NCBI RefSeq assembly: GCF_012034935.1
Contig: NZ_JAATEN010000002.1
Coordinates: forward strand, 62,001 to 126,000
DNA: 64,000 nucleotides
Direction: 5' to 3'
From: Streptomyces zingiberis
Lineage (GTDB): Bacteria > Actinomycetota > Actinomycetes > Streptomycetales > Streptomycetaceae
Shown piece after piece: positions 1 to 9,253 of the stretch. The position numbers and the translations under genes are program-made. Position 1 is the first letter of the stretch. The number at the start of each line of letters is the position of its first letter. The notes under the pieces are model-generated. The model searched no databases and was not told the DNA's origin. It saw nothing but the letters and a program-made list of their open reading frames with translations.

Positions 1-629
1 AAAGAGCCTTTGCAGATACGTCGGGTTTCCCCGGGGATTCCTGGGCTGTGCGTCCCGCCTGTCCGCCCGGGCTCGCCGGTGACCGCTCACCGGTGACTCA
101 CCCTGGGCTCACCTGCCCTGGGACGCACCTGTGTGGTCTCCGGCCGGTCCGGCGGAGGCGCCGTGTGAAGAGGGCACGGGACGCGGTGGACCAGGCTACC
201 AGCAGGCCGGAGGCCTCCCAAACCGGACCGGGCCCCGCGGCCATGGGACGATGGGGGGAAGGTCACCGCGCGGTCCGTCCGGCGGACGAGTCGCCGAACG
301 GCATCGGCCGTACGGTACGGCGTCACCGCACGACCGCGCAGGAGGTGACGGCCGGCTCCGTGACCTGGCCCGCACGGCCGATCGGGCACCACCCGCGACG
401 CCACCGTGCGACCGCAGAACGACGGCGGGAACGACCCGATCGACCAGAAGCGACAGAACGGCCGGAACCACGGAGCAGCCGGAACCACAGCACGAGCCGG
501 AACCACAGCACGATCAGAACGGCCGGGACCCGGTCCGGAACCTCTCCGGCCCGGCCCCCGGAAGCAAAAGCCAGAACCGAAACAGAACCAGAACGACCAA
601 GCTGCGTCTCATCACCGAATGGACCCTGC
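1..629. other. Leader/intergenic region upstream of lepA
   Basis: No convincing gene is visible. The lepA frame stays open upstream for about 194 codons, but that stretch reads as Arg/Pro/Thr-rich low complexity and has no family similarity I recognise. Between roughly 440 and 600 there are many CGGAACC and CAGAACC repeats with lower GC than the flanks. In related Streptomyces chromosomes rpsT usually lies next to lepA; no rpsT start is visible, so if present it is left of the window. I see no clear -10/-35 pair. Confidence 0.5.
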
Positions 630-2504
630 GTGCCCGCGACCCCTACCCATGTGCCGGAGCCGAGCCGTACCGATCCGGCGCTGATCCGCAACTTCTGCAT
701 CATCGCGCACATCGACCACGGGAAGTCGACCCTCGCCGACCGGATGCTCCAGCTGACCGGCGTGGTCGAGCAACGTCAGATGCGTGCCCAGTATCTCGAC
801 CGCATGGACATCGAGCGTGAGCGCGGCATCACCATCAAGTCCCAGGCGGTGCGCCTCCCGTGGGCACCCTCGGCCGGTGAGGGCCGGGACACCACCCACG
901 TGCTCAACATGATCGACACGCCCGGGCACGTCGACTTCACCTATGAGGTCTCCCGCTCCCTGGCCGCCTGTGAGGGCTGCATCCTCCTGGTGGACGCGGC
1001 CCAGGGCATCGAGGCCCAGACCCTCGCCAACCTCTATCTGGCGATGGAGAACGAGCTCACGATCATCCCGGTGCTCAACAAGATCGACCTGCCGGCCGCG
1101 CAGCCCGAGAAGTTCGCCGCCGAGCTGGCGCACCTCATCGGCTGTGACCCGGCCGACGTGCTGAAGGTCTCGGCGAAGACCGGTGAGGGCGTGGCGGAGC
1201 TGCTGGACAAGGTCGTCGCGGAGGTCCCGCCGCCGGTGGGGAACGCGGACGCCCCGGCCCGAGCGATGATCTTCGACTCGGTCTACGACGCCTACCGCGG
1301 TGTGGTCACGTATGTGAAGGTCGTCGACGGGGCGCTCGCCAGGCGGGAGCGCATCCGCATGATGTCCACCGGCGCGACGCACGAGCTGCTGGAGATCGGT
1401 GTCAGCTCGCCCGAGATGTCCTCCTCCGACGGTCTCGGCGTCGGTGAGGTCGGTTATCTGATCACCGGGGTGAAGGACGTCCGCCAGTCCAAGGTCGGCG
1501 ACACGGTCACCCTCTATTCGAAGGGCGCCACGGAGCCGCTGGGCGGCTACAAGGACCCCAAGCCGATGGTCTTCTCCGGCCTCTACCCGCTGGACGGCTC
1601 GGACTACCCGGAGCTCCGGGAGGCCCTCGACAAGCTCCAGCTCAACGACGCCGCCCTGGTCTACGAGCCGGAGACCTCCGCCGCGCTGGGCTTCGGCTTC
1701 CGGGTGGGCTTCCTGGGCCTGCTGCACCTGGACGTCATCCGGGAGCGGCTGGAGCGGGAGTTCGGTCTCGGCCTGATCGCCACCGCGCCGAACGTGATCT
1801 ACCGGGTGGTCATGGAGGACGGTACCGAGTACCAGGTCACCAACCCCAGTGAGTTCCCCACCGGCAAGATCGCCGAGGTGCACGAGCCGGTGGTCCGGGC
1901 GACGCTCCTCGCCCCCAGCGAGTTCATCGGCGCGATCATGGAGCTCTGCCAGACCCGCCGCGGCACCCTCCTGGGCATGGACTACCTCTCCGAGGACCGG
2001 GTCGAGCTCCGCTACACCCTGCCGCTGGCCGAGATCGTCTTCGACTTCTTCGACGCGCTGAAGTCCAAGACCCGCGGCTACGCCTCGCTCGACTACGAGC
2101 CCACCGGTGAGCAGGCCGCGGACCTCGTCAAGGTGGACATCCTCCTCCACGGGGACAAGGTGGACGCCTTCTCGGCCATCACCCACAAGGAGAAGGCGTA
2201 CGCCTACGGGGTGCGGCTGGTCGCCAAGTTGCGCGAGCTCATCCCGCGGCAGAACTTCGAGGTGCCCATCCAGGCCGCCATCGGCAGCCGGGTCATCGCC
2301 CGGGAGACGGTCCGCGCCATCCGCAAGGACGTCCTCGCCAAGTGCTACGGCGGTGACATCTCCCGTAAGCGGAAGCTGCTGGAGAAGCAGAAGGAGGGCA
2401 AGAAGCGCATGAAGATGGTCGGCAACGTGGAGGTGCCGCAGGAGGCGTTCATCGCGGTGCTCTCCTCCGACGCCGCCCCCGGGGACGGCAAGGCCAAGAA
2501 GTAG
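630..2504 (+). CDS. lepA: Elongation factor 4 (LepA), ribosome back-translocating GTPase
   Basis: Cytoplasmic translational GTPase that binds the ribosome and acts on mistranslocated or stalled complexes. The protein is 624 aa, the normal family length. The G1 motif HIDHGKST lies at about residues 27-34, DTPGH at about 95 and NKID at about 150. EF-G-like domains follow, then the LepA-specific C-terminal domain rich in Lys/Arg (ending [20 protein letters not shown], then a short tail). I chose the GTG at 630 because the protein then begins [20 protein letters not shown], as in Streptomyces LepA. The frame is open further upstream but not conserved in style. It is followed by strong hairpins and then an acyl-CoA ligase gene on the same strand. 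Confidence 0.96.
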   Translation: MPATPTHVPEPSRTDPALIRNFCIIAHIDHGKSTLADRMLQLTGVVEQRQMRAQYLDRMDIERERGITIKSQAVRLPWAPSAGEGRDTTHVLNMIDTPGHVDFTYEVSRSLAACEGCILLVDAAQGIEAQTLANLYLAMENELTIIPVLNKIDLPAAQPEKFAAELAHLIGCDPADVLKVSAKTGEGVAELLDKVVAEVPPPVGNADAPARAMIFDSVYDAYRGVVTYVKVVDGALARRERIRMMSTGATHELLEIGVSSPEMSSSDGLGVGEVGYLITGVKDVRQSKVGDTVTLYSKGATEPLGGYKDPKPMVFSGLYPLDGSDYPELREALDKLQLNDAALVYEPETSAALGFGFRVGFLGLLHLDVIRERLEREFGLGLIATAPNVIYRVVMEDGTEYQVTNPSEFPTGKIAEVHEPVVRATLLAPSEFIGAIMELCQTRRGTLLGMDYLSEDRVELRYTLPLAEIVFDFFDALKSKTRGYASLDYEPTGEQAADLVKVDILLHGDKVDAFSAITHKEKAYAYGVRLVAKLRELIPRQNFEVPIQAAIGSRVIARETVRAIRKDVLAKCYGGDISRKRKLLEKQKEGKKRMKMVGNVEVPQEAFIAVLSSDAAPGDGKAKK

Positions 2505-2540
2505 CGGCGGCTGCCGGCTCCGGGCCGGAGCCGGCTGGCG

Positions 2541-2570
2541 GGCAGCCGGGACGCCGCAGTCCCGGCTGCC
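2541..2570 (+). terminator. lepA terminator hairpin
   Basis: A perfect 12-bp inverted repeat, arms 2541-2552 and 2559-2570 with a 6-nt loop, lies 37 nt after the lepA stop. A second 9-bp hairpin (2513-2521 / 2527-2535) precedes it. There is no U-tract, which is usual for actinobacterial terminators. Confidence 0.7.
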
Positions 2571-2638
2571 GCCGCCGTACCGGCTCCGCACGTGCCGGCT
2601 CCCGCCGTGCCGTCTCCGCCGCCACGCGGGTGTTGGCC

Positions 2639-2665
2639 GTCCCCCGCGCGGGAGGCGCGGGGGAC
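2639..2665. terminator. Additional GC-rich hairpin in lepA-acyl-CoA ligase gap
   Basis: A perfect 11-bp inverted repeat, GTCCCCCGCGC (2639-2649) and GCGCGGGGGAC (2655-2665), loop GGGAG. It is the third strong hairpin in this intergenic region and may reinforce termination before the next promoter. Confidence 0.45.
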
Positions 2666-2799
2666 GCGTCCGCCCCGCGCCCTCCCGTCCCGTCGAGCGG
2701 GCCCGCCCCGCTCCCGGCGGGGCCGGCCCGGCCCTCCGCCGGCCCCGGGACCGTGCACGAAAGGTGAGGTCCGGGGCGTAACCCGTGACCCTCAGCCTC

Positions 2800-2860
2800 T
2801 TACGCGCCGGGCCGTCCGCCGTCTACGCTGAGCCTTCCCCCCAGGTTACTCGCCAGTTAA
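2800..2860 (+). promoter_or_regulatory. Candidate promoter and operator of the acyl-CoA ligase gene
   Basis: TTACGC (2800-2805) and TACGCT (2823-2828), separated by 17 nt, resemble a housekeeping-type -35/-10 pair. Just downstream, TTACT-CGCC-AGTTAA (2846-2860) is an imperfect inverted repeat placed where a repressor could block initiation. A TetR-family regulator of fatty-acid degradation is an inference from the downstream gene only. Confidence 0.35.
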
Positions 2861-2901
2861 ACAGGTTCCGTCACAGCGCCGTAGCGGGCACGGAGGAAGT
2901 C

Positions 2902-4791
2902 GTGAGCGACACCCAGACGTTGATCGAGAACAGGCCGCCCTCCGTGGCGACGCTCTTCCTCGAGCGGGTCGAGTCCACCCCGGACCGGGAGGCGTACCGC
3001 TACCCCGTGCCGCCCGCCTCCGGCCAGGGGCCGGACGACTGGCGCTCGTACACCTGGGCCCAGGCGGCCGAGCGGGTCTTCGCCCTGGCCGCGGGTCTGA
3101 TCGACCTCGGGGTCGAGCCCGAGCAGCGGGTGGCCATCGCCTCCTCCACCCGGGTGGAGTGGATCCTCGCCGACCTCGGCATCCTCTGCGCGGGCGCCGC
3201 GACCACCACGGTCTACCCCAGCACCAACACCGAGGAGACGGCCTACATCCTCGCCGATTCCAGCAGCCGGGTGCTGATCGCGGAGGACGCGGAGCAGCTC
3301 GCCAAGGCCCGCGAGTGCCGGGACGGCCTGCCCGAGCTGAGCCATGTCGTGGTCCTCGACGAGGCCGCGGCCACCCCCGCCGCGGGGGACCCCGACGGCT
3401 GGGTCCTCTCCCTCGCCGCGCTCGAGCGGCGCGGGGCCGCGCGGCTGGAGGCGGAGCCGGACCTGGTCCGGGGGCGGGTCGACGGGCTCGCCGCCGACCA
3501 GCTCGCGACCCTCATCTACACCTCCGGTACCACCGGCCGTCCCAAGGGCGTCCGGCTCCAGCACGACTGCTGGTCGTACATGGCGCGCGCGATCGAGGCC
3601 AGCGGGCTGGCGAACACCGAGGACGTGCAGTACCTCTGGCTGCCGCTGGCCCATGTCTTCGGCAAGGTGCTCACGGCCGGCCAGATCGGCGTGGGGCACG
3701 TCACCGCCGTCGACGGCCGCATCGACAAGATCATCGAGAATCTGCCGGTGGTCCGGCCGACGTACATGGCCGCCGTACCGCGGATCTTCGAGAAGGTCTA
3801 CAACGGCGTGGCGTCCAAGGCGCGCGCCGGGGGCGGCGCCAAGTACAAGATCTTCCAGTGGGCGGCCGGCGTGGCCCGCGAGTACGCCCGGGTCTCCCAG
3901 GAGAACTACCGCCGCACCGGCAAGGCCGGCGCCCCGCTGGGCCTGACCGCCCAGCACGCCGTCGCCGACAAGCTCGTCTACGCCAAGCTGCGGGCGGCCT
4001 TCGGCGGCCGGCTGCGCGCGGCGATCTCCGGTTCCGCGGCGCTCGCCCCGGACATCGGCTTCTTCTTCTCCGGCGCCGGCGTCCACATCCTGGAGGGCTA
4101 CGGGCTCACCGAGTCCAGCGCCGCCAGTTTCGTCAACCCCGGTGAGGCGTACCGCACCGGCACCGTCGGCAAGCCCATGCCCGGCACCGAGGTGCGGATC
4201 GCCGACGACGGCGAGATCCTGCTCCGCGGCCCCGGCATCATGCAGGGCTACCACGGGCTCCCGGAGAAGACCGCCGAGGTGCTGGAGGCGGACGGCTGGC
4301 TCCACACCGGGGACATCGGCGAGCTCTCCCCGGACGGCTATCTGCGGATCACCGACCGCAAGAAGGACCTCATCAAGACCTCCAGCGGTAAGTACATCGC
4401 CCCGGCCGAGGTGGAGGGCCAGTTCAAGGCGGTCTGCCCGTTCGTCTCCAACATCCTCGTGCACGGCGCCGACCGGAACTACTGCACGGCGCTCATAGCG
4501 CTCGACGAGGTCACGGTCATGAAGTGGGCCGAGGAGCACGGCATGGCCGGCAAGCCGTACGCCGAGGTCGTCGCCTCCCCGCAGATGGTGGAGGTGATCG
4601 ACGGCTATGTACGGCGCCTCAACGAGGGGCTGCAGCGCTGGCAGACGATCAAGAAGTTCCGCCTCCTCCCGCGTGACCTGGACGTCGAGCACGGCGAGTT
4701 GACCCCGAGCCTCAAGCTCAAGCGCCCGGTGGTGGAGCGTGAGTACCGGCACCTCCTGGAGGAGATGTACGCGGGTTCCCGGGAGGCCTGA
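2902..4791 (+). CDS. Long-chain fatty acid-CoA ligase (AMP-forming)
   Basis: Activates free fatty acids to acyl-CoA through an acyl-adenylate, feeding beta-oxidation or lipid synthesis. The 629-aa protein is of the FadD15/FAA type. The P-loop-like AMP-binding signature YTSGTTGRPKG is at about residues 206-216. A second core motif, EGYGLTE, and the hinge/C-terminal motif RKKDLIKTSSGKYIAP (about 486-501) are visible. The GTG start at 2902 follows GGAGGAA at a suitable spacing; the open frame continues upstream to 2785 but crosses the candidate promoter. It is a stand-alone gene between lepA and hemW. Chain-length specificity cannot be read from sequence alone. Confidence 0.93.
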   Translation: MSDTQTLIENRPPSVATLFLERVESTPDREAYRYPVPPASGQGPDDWRSYTWAQAAERVFALAAGLIDLGVEPEQRVAIASSTRVEWILADLGILCAGAATTTVYPSTNTEETAYILADSSSRVLIAEDAEQLAKARECRDGLPELSHVVVLDEAAATPAAGDPDGWVLSLAALERRGAARLEAEPDLVRGRVDGLAADQLATLIYTSGTTGRPKGVRLQHDCWSYMARAIEASGLANTEDVQYLWLPLAHVFGKVLTAGQIGVGHVTAVDGRIDKIIENLPVVRPTYMAAVPRIFEKVYNGVASKARAGGGAKYKIFQWAAGVAREYARVSQENYRRTGKAGAPLGLTAQHAVADKLVYAKLRAAFGGRLRAAISGSAALAPDIGFFFSGAGVHILEGYGLTESSAASFVNPGEAYRTGTVGKPMPGTEVRIADDGEILLRGPGIMQGYHGLPEKTAEVLEADGWLHTGDIGELSPDGYLRITDRKKDLIKTSSGKYIAPAEVEGQFKAVCPFVSNILVHGADRNYCTALIALDEVTVMKWAEEHGMAGKPYAEVVASPQMVEVIDGYVRRLNEGLQRWQTIKKFRLLPRDLDVEHGELTPSLKLKRPVVEREYRHLLEEMYAGSREA

Positions 4792-4798
4792 GCCGCCC

Positions 4799-4841
4799 GG
4801 CGCGGGCCCGGCACGGCGGAGAGCCGCACCGGGCCCGCGCC
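4799..4841 (+). terminator. Terminator after acyl-CoA ligase gene
   Basis: A perfect 13-bp stem, GGCGCGGGCCCGG (4799-4811) with CCGGGCCCGCGCC (4829-4841), has an inner 4-bp CGGC/GCCG stem around GGAGA. It starts 7 nt after the upstream stop codon. Confidence 0.75.
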
Positions 4842-4961
4842 CGTCCCCGCTCCTTCCGCGCGCCCGTCCCGGTCCATTCCGCGCTCCGGGCGGGCAGCGG
4901 CGGCCACCGGCCGCGGGGGACGGCGGCGGGGACCGCCGCCGGATGACGGACAATGGCCGGT

Positions 4962-6194
4962 ATGCCCTCCGTACTCCCCGACGGCGCCCCCGTGCCCGCC
5001 GACGGCGCGCTGCCCCCGCACGCGCTGGACGGCGCGGCGGAGCGCCCGCTCGGCTTCTACCTGCACGTGCCGTACTGCGCCACCCGCTGCGGTTACTGCG
5101 ACTTCAACACCTACACCGCCGCCGAGCTGCGCGGCTCGGGCGGCGCGCTCGCCTCCCGGGAGAACTACGCGGAGACCCTGGCGGAGGAGATCCGGCTGGC
5201 GCGCAAGGTGCTGGGCGACGATCCCCGTCCCGTCTCGACGATCTTCGTCGGCGGTGGCACGCCGACCCTGCTGCCGGCCGCCGATCTGGTGCGGATGGTG
5301 GGCGCCGTCCGGGAGGAGTTCGGGCTGGCGGCGGACGCCGAGGTCACCACCGAGGCCAACCCGGAGTCGGTGACCCCGCGGAGCCTGGCGGAGCTGCGGG
5401 AGGGCGGCTTCAACCGCGTCTCGTTCGGGATGCAGAGCGCCCGCCGGCACGTCCTGCGGGTGCTGGACCGCACCCACACACCGGGCCGCCCCGAGCGCTG
5501 CGTGGCGGAGGCCCGGGCGGCCGGTTTCGAGCATGTCAACCTCGACCTGATCTACGGCACCCCCGGGGAGAGCGACGACGACTGGCGCGCCTCGCTGGAC
5601 GCCGCGCTCGGCGCGGGCCCGGACCATGTCTCGGCGTACGCGCTGATCGTGGAGGAGGGGACCGGGCTCGCCCGGCGGATCCGGCGCGGCGAGGTGGCCC
5701 CGACCGACGACGACGTCCACGCCGACCGGTACCTCCTCGCGGAGGAGCGGCTGTCCGCCGCCGGCCTGCGGTGGTACGAGGTGTCCAACTGGGCGGCCAC
5801 CGAGGCGGCCCGCTGCCGCCACAACGAGCTGTACTGGCGCGGCGGGGACTGGTGGGGCGCCGGTCCCGGCGCGCACAGTCACGTCGGCGGCGTGCGCTGG
5901 TGGAACGTGAAGCACCCCGGCGCGTACGCCCAGGCGCTCGCCGAGAGCCGCAGCCCCGGCGCCGGACGTGAACTGCTGTCGGCGGAGGACCGCCGGGTGG
6001 AGCGGATCCTGCTCGAACTGCGGCTCGCCGACGGCTGCCCGCTGGACCTGCTGGCCCCGGCCGGGCTCCGGGCCGCGGAGCGCGCCGTCGCGGACGGGCT
6101 GCTGCTGCCGGAGCCGTACGGGCGCGGCCGGGCGGTGCTGACCCTGCGCGGGCGGCTCCTCGCCGACGCGGTCGTCCGCGACCTGGTCGACTGA
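4962..6194 (+). CDS. hemW: Radical SAM protein HemW (heme chaperone, HemN-like)
   Basis: A HemN-family radical SAM protein of about 410 aa. The cluster motif CATRCGYC gives Cys39, Cys43 and Cys46 in the CxxxCxxC spacing, followed by FVGGGTPTLL and the E-x-N-P segment typical of HemW. HemW binds heme and an S-adenosylmethionine 4Fe-4S cluster and is thought to deliver heme to target proteins; it lacks proven coproporphyrinogen oxidase activity, although such genes are often labelled that way. An ATG at 4953 is an alternative start that adds three residues. The gene is convergent with the DUF3097 gene, with a short GC-rich gap of under 50 nt. Confidence 0.9.
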   Translation: MPSVLPDGAPVPADGALPPHALDGAAERPLGFYLHVPYCATRCGYCDFNTYTAAELRGSGGALASRENYAETLAEEIRLARKVLGDDPRPVSTIFVGGGTPTLLPAADLVRMVGAVREEFGLAADAEVTTEANPESVTPRSLAELREGGFNRVSFGMQSARRHVLRVLDRTHTPGRPERCVAEARAAGFEHVNLDLIYGTPGESDDDWRASLDAALGAGPDHVSAYALIVEEGTGLARRIRRGEVAPTDDDVHADRYLLAEERLSAAGLRWYEVSNWAATEAARCRHNELYWRGGDWWGAGPGAHSHVGGVRWWNVKHPGAYAQALAESRSPGAGRELLSAEDRRVERILLELRLADGCPLDLLAPAGLRAAERAVADGLLLPEPYGRGRAVLTLRGRLLADAVVRDLVD

Positions 6195-6242
6195 CACCGG
6201 CGCCGGGAGAGGGCCGCCGCGGGCCCGGCCCCGGGGCCCGGG

Positions 6243-7091
6243 CTACTCCGGGATCGCCGTCACATGGTCGATGAGTTCCTCGACCCGCCCGAGCAGCGCC
6301 GGTTCCAGATCGCGGAAGGAGCGGACCGAGCCCAGGACGCGCTGCCAGGCGGCGCCGGTGTTCTCCGGCCAGCCCAGCGCCCGGCAGACGCCCGTCTTCC
6401 AGTCCTGGCCCCGCGGCACGGTGGGCCAGGCCGGGATGCCCACCGAGGAGGGCTTCACCGCCTCCCAGATGTCGATGTACGGATGCCCGACGACCAGCAC
6501 GTGCTCGCCGCCGGCGGCCGCCCGGGCCTCGGCGGCGATCCGCTCCTCCTTGGAGCCGGGCACGAGGTGGTCCACGAGGACCCCGAGCCGGGCGTCCGCC
6601 GTGGGACCGAACTCCCGGACCACCGCCGGAAGGTCGTCGACCCCCTCCAGGTACTCGACCACCACGCCCTCGACGCGCAGGTCGTCGCCCCACACCCGTT
6701 CGACCAGCTCGGCGTCGTGCCGTCCCTCGACGTAGATCCGCCCGGCGCGCGCCACCCGCGCCCGCGCCCCCGGGACGGCGATCGACCCCGAGGCGGTACG
6801 CGCCGGGGTGCGTGTACCGGCGGGCGGGGCGGCGGCCGGGCGCACCAGCGTCACCACGCGCCCCTCCAGCAGGAAGCCGCGGGGCTCCATCGGGAAGACC
6901 CGGTGCCGGCCGAAGCGGTCCTCCAGGGTGACCACCGGCCCCTGCGCGGTCTTCTCGCAGCGGACCACCGCGCCGCACCAGCCGGTCGTGACCTCCTCGA
7001 CGACCAGATCCGGCTCGGCCGCCACCTCGGGCACCGGCCGGGACTTCTTCCACGGCGGGGTCAGATCGGGTCCGTAACGTCTGCTGCGCAT
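6243..7091 (-). CDS. DUF3097 family protein
   Basis: A 282-aa protein recognisable as the actinobacterial DUF3097 family from its start MRSRRYGPDLTPPWKK, an N-terminal beta-rich segment (GxVVRCEKTAQGPVVTLEDR), a central segment beginning RIYVEGRHDAELVERVWGDD and a DHLVPGSKE motif. The VEGRHDAELVE segment looks like a Toprim-type acidic motif, so a nucleic-acid role is possible but unproven. It is transcribed away from the MBL hydrolase on the same strand, with a 34-nt gap. No function is established for the family. Confidence 0.88.
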   Translation of the reverse strand: MRSRRYGPDLTPPWKKSRPVPEVAAEPDLVVEEVTTGWCGAVVRCEKTAQGPVVTLEDRFGRHRVFPMEPRGFLLEGRVVTLVRPAAAPPAGTRTPARTASGSIAVPGARARVARAGRIYVEGRHDAELVERVWGDDLRVEGVVVEYLEGVDDLPAVVREFGPTADARLGVLVDHLVPGSKEERIAAEARAAAGGEHVLVVGHPYIDIWEAVKPSSVGIPAWPTVPRGQDWKTGVCRALGWPENTGAAWQRVLGSVRSFRDLEPALLGRVEELIDHVTAIPE

Positions 7092-7125
7092 GGGGCCGAC
7101 CCTACGAACGCGGCGCGGCCGCCGG

Positions 7126-7896
7126 TCACGACACGCCGAACCGGCGCACCAGCGCGTCCCGTTGGCCCCGCACGAAGGCGGCGTCCACGATCGCTCCGTG
7201 ACCGGGCACGTACAGCGCGTCCTCGCCGCCGAGCGCGAGCAGCCGGTCCAGCGCGGCCGGCCAGCGCCCCGGCACGGCGTCGGGCCCGGCCTGGGGCTCG
7301 CCGGACTCCTCGACGAGGTCGCCGCAGAAGACCACGCAGGGCTCGCCGGGCACCAGGACCGCCAGGTCGTGCCCGGTGTGCCCGGGTCCCAGGTTGGCGA
7401 GCACGGCGCGCCGCCCGCCGCCGAGGTCCACCGCCATCTCCCCGGAGACCGGGTGGCGGGGGCGGACCAGCAGGGCCACGGCCTCGGCGGCCTCCGCCGC
7501 GGGCAGGCCGTGGGCGACCGCGTCGGCCGCCAGGGCGTCCCGCCCGCCGGCGAGCAGCCCGTCCAGGCCGACGGCCGCGTAGCTCGCGGCGCCCGCGAAG
7601 GCCGCCGCGCCGAGGACGTGGTCGAAATGGCCGTGGGTGAGTGCGAGATGGGTCACGTCCCGCCCGGCGATCCGCCGCGCCTGCCGGCGGATCTCCGCGC
7701 CCTCGGCGAGGCTCGCGCCGGCGTCCACCAGGAGTACCGCGTCCGGCCCGAACACCAGGCCGGTGGTCGCGTCCCACCGCGGCAGCCTGCGGCGGGCCAC
7801 GCCCGGCGCGGGCCGCTCCCAGTCCGCCGCGTCCTGTTCCGCGCCGTCTCCCGTGCCCGCTCCCGTGCCGTCTCCCGCACCCTGTGGCAGCTCCAT
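7126..7896 (-). CDS. Metallo-beta-lactamase fold hydrolase
   Basis: A 256-aa MBL-fold protein with the dinuclear metal site motif THGHFDH, then [15 protein letters not shown] and CGDLVEE, and a late PGHG motif that supplies the last histidine. The first ~25 residues are Gly/Asp/Thr-rich low complexity, so a start further inside the gene is possible. Substrate is unknown; the set of motifs fits the large glyoxalase II / hydrolase branch rather than RNase Z or beta-lactamases. It is divergent from hrcA across a 340-bp region that holds the CIRCE-type element. Confidence 0.85.
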   Translation of the reverse strand: MELPQGAGDGTGAGTGDGAEQDAADWERPAPGVARRRLPRWDATTGLVFGPDAVLLVDAGASLAEGAEIRRQARRIAGRDVTHLALTHGHFDHVLGAAAFAGAASYAAVGLDGLLAGGRDALAADAVAHGLPAAEAAEAVALLVRPRHPVSGEMAVDLGGGRRAVLANLGPGHTGHDLAVLVPGEPCVVFCGDLVEESGEPQAGPDAVPGRWPAALDRLLALGGEDALYVPGHGAIVDAAFVRGQRDALVRRFGVS

Positions 7897-8003
7897 GCGC
7901 CCGACGGTAACCCGCCGGGACCCGCGCGGGAGCGGCGCCCGCGCCCGGGGACCGCCGCGGTCGCGCCCCCGTTCCCGTCTCCTGCCGCGTCCGGCCTTGC
8001 CCT

Positions 8004-8065
8004 TGACGTACCGGACGGCCGTACACTTGGCCGGGACACTGGCACTCCCGTCGACCGAGTGCCAG
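8004..8065 (+). promoter_or_regulatory. CIRCE-type operator and promoter of hrcA-dnaJ
   Basis: CTGGCACTC (8039-8047) and GAGTGCCAG (8057-8065) form a perfect 9-bp inverted repeat with exactly 9 nt between the arms, the CIRCE geometry bound by HrcA. The classical CIRCE arms are TTAGCACTC/GAGTGCTAA; here the outer bases are changed symmetrically. Upstream TTGACG (8004-8009) and TACACT (8023-8028) resemble promoter elements, but the 13-nt spacing is short; TTGCCC at 7998-8003 gives 19 nt. The position implies autoregulation of hrcA. Confidence 0.85.
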
Positions 8066-8160
8066 GGCCTGTCAGGACCTGTCGGGACCTGTCAGGCAGG
8101 GTTGCCAGGCAGGACTGTCAGGTCAGGACTGCCAGGCAGGACTGCCAGGCTCTGCCGGGA
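8066..8160 (+). repeat. Tandem-repeat leader of hrcA
   Basis: Between the operator and the hrcA start lies a run of imperfect direct repeats built from GTCAGGACCT, then GACTGCCAGGCAG-like units (three close copies between about 8109 and 8150). They would be in the 5' untranslated leader (about 170 nt). They are low-complexity and have no open reading frame with a ribosome binding site that I can support. Confidence 0.55.
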
Positions 8161-8236
8161 ACAGAGCCGCCGGAGTTGCCGGAGGCGCCGGGAACCGGAC
8201 CGCCGGGACCGGCGCGACCGAGGGGAGGTGAGCGTG

Positions 8237-9253
8237 ATGCTGAGCGAACGCAGGCTCGAAGTGCTCCGGGCCATCGTCCAGGACTACGTCGGCACGGAGG
8301 AGCCCGTCGGTTCCAAGGCGCTCACGGAGCGCCACCAGCTCGGGGTCTCGCCCGCGACGGTGCGGAACGACATGGCCGCGCTGGAGGACGAGGGTTTCAT
8401 CGCCCAGCCGCACACCAGTGCCGGGCGCATCCCCACCGACAAGGGCTACCGTCTCTTCGTCGACCGGCTGGCGGGCGTCAAGCCGCTCTCCCAGGCCGAG
8501 CGCCGGGCCATCCAGAACTTCCTCGACGGAGCGGTGGACCTCGACGACGTCGTGGGCCGCACCGTGCGGCTGCTCGCGCAGCTCACCCGGCAGGTCGCGG
8601 TGGTGCAGTACCCCTCGCTCACCCGCTCCACGGTGCGCCATGTCGAGCTGCTCTCGCTGGCGCCCGCCCGGGTCATGCTGGTGCTGATCACCGACACGGG
8701 CCGGGTCGAGCAGCGGATGGTGGACTGCCCGGCTCCGTTCGGGGAGACGGCGCTGGCCGATCTCCGGGCCCGGCTCAACAGCGCCGTCTCGGGGCACCGG
8801 TTCGCGGATGTGCCGCGCTTGGTGCAGGATCTTCCGGAGTCCTTCGAGGCGGAGGACCGCGGGTCGGTCTCCACGGTGCTCGCCACCTTGATGGAGACCC
8901 TCGTCGAGGAGACGGAGGAGCGGCTGATGATCGGCGGAACCGCCAATCTCACCCGCTTCGGGCACGACTTCCCGCTGACCATCAGGCCCGTGCTGGAGGC
9001 CCTGGAGGAGCAGGTCGTGCTGTTGCGCCTGCTCGGCGCCTCCGAGGAGCCGGGCATGACGGTGCGTATCGGGCACGAGAACGCCCATGAGGGCCTGACG
9101 TCCACATCCGTCGTCGCGGTGGGCTACGGTTCGGGCGACGAGGCGGTCGCAAAACTCGGCGTGGTCGGACCGACCCGCATGGACTACCCCGGAACGATGG
9201 GAGCGGTACGCGCAGTGGCACGTTACGTCGGACAGATCCTGGCGGAGTCGTAA
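8237..9253 (+). CDS. hrcA: Heat-inducible transcription repressor HrcA
   Basis: 338-aa repressor of class I heat-shock genes that binds CIRCE operators. It starts [20 protein letters not shown] and has the family winged-helix segment [20 protein letters not shown], then the [15 protein letters not shown] motif. The ATG at 8237 is preceded by GGGGAGG with about 8 nt spacing; a GTG at 8228 would sit on the ribosome binding site. The stop codon at 9251-9253 is directly followed by the dnaJ GTG, so the two genes are translationally coupled. The CIRCE-type repeat upstream suggests self-repression. Confidence 0.96.
   Translation: MLSERRLEVLRAIVQDYVGTEEPVGSKALTERHQLGVSPATVRNDMAALEDEGFIAQPHTSAGRIPTDKGYRLFVDRLAGVKPLSQAERRAIQNFLDGAVDLDDVVGRTVRLLAQLTRQVAVVQYPSLTRSTVRHVELLSLAPARVMLVLITDTGRVEQRMVDCPAPFGETALADLRARLNSAVSGHRFADVPRLVQDLPESFEAEDRGSVSTVLATLMETLVEETEERLMIGGTANLTRFGHDFPLTIRPVLEALEEQVVLLRLLGASEEPGMTVRIGHENAHEGLTSTSVVAVGYGSGDEAVAKLGVVGPTRMDYPGTMGAVRAVARYVGQILAES

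Noticed and set aside
612..2591. 659-aa frame antisense to lepA
   Set aside because: GC-rich third-position shadow with no domain; lepA on the plus strand is unequivocal. Many similar long antisense frames across the window were rejected for the same reason.
4962..6194. Oxygen-independent coproporphyrinogen III oxidase (HemN)
   Set aside because: The N-terminal form and length match HemW rather than true HemN.
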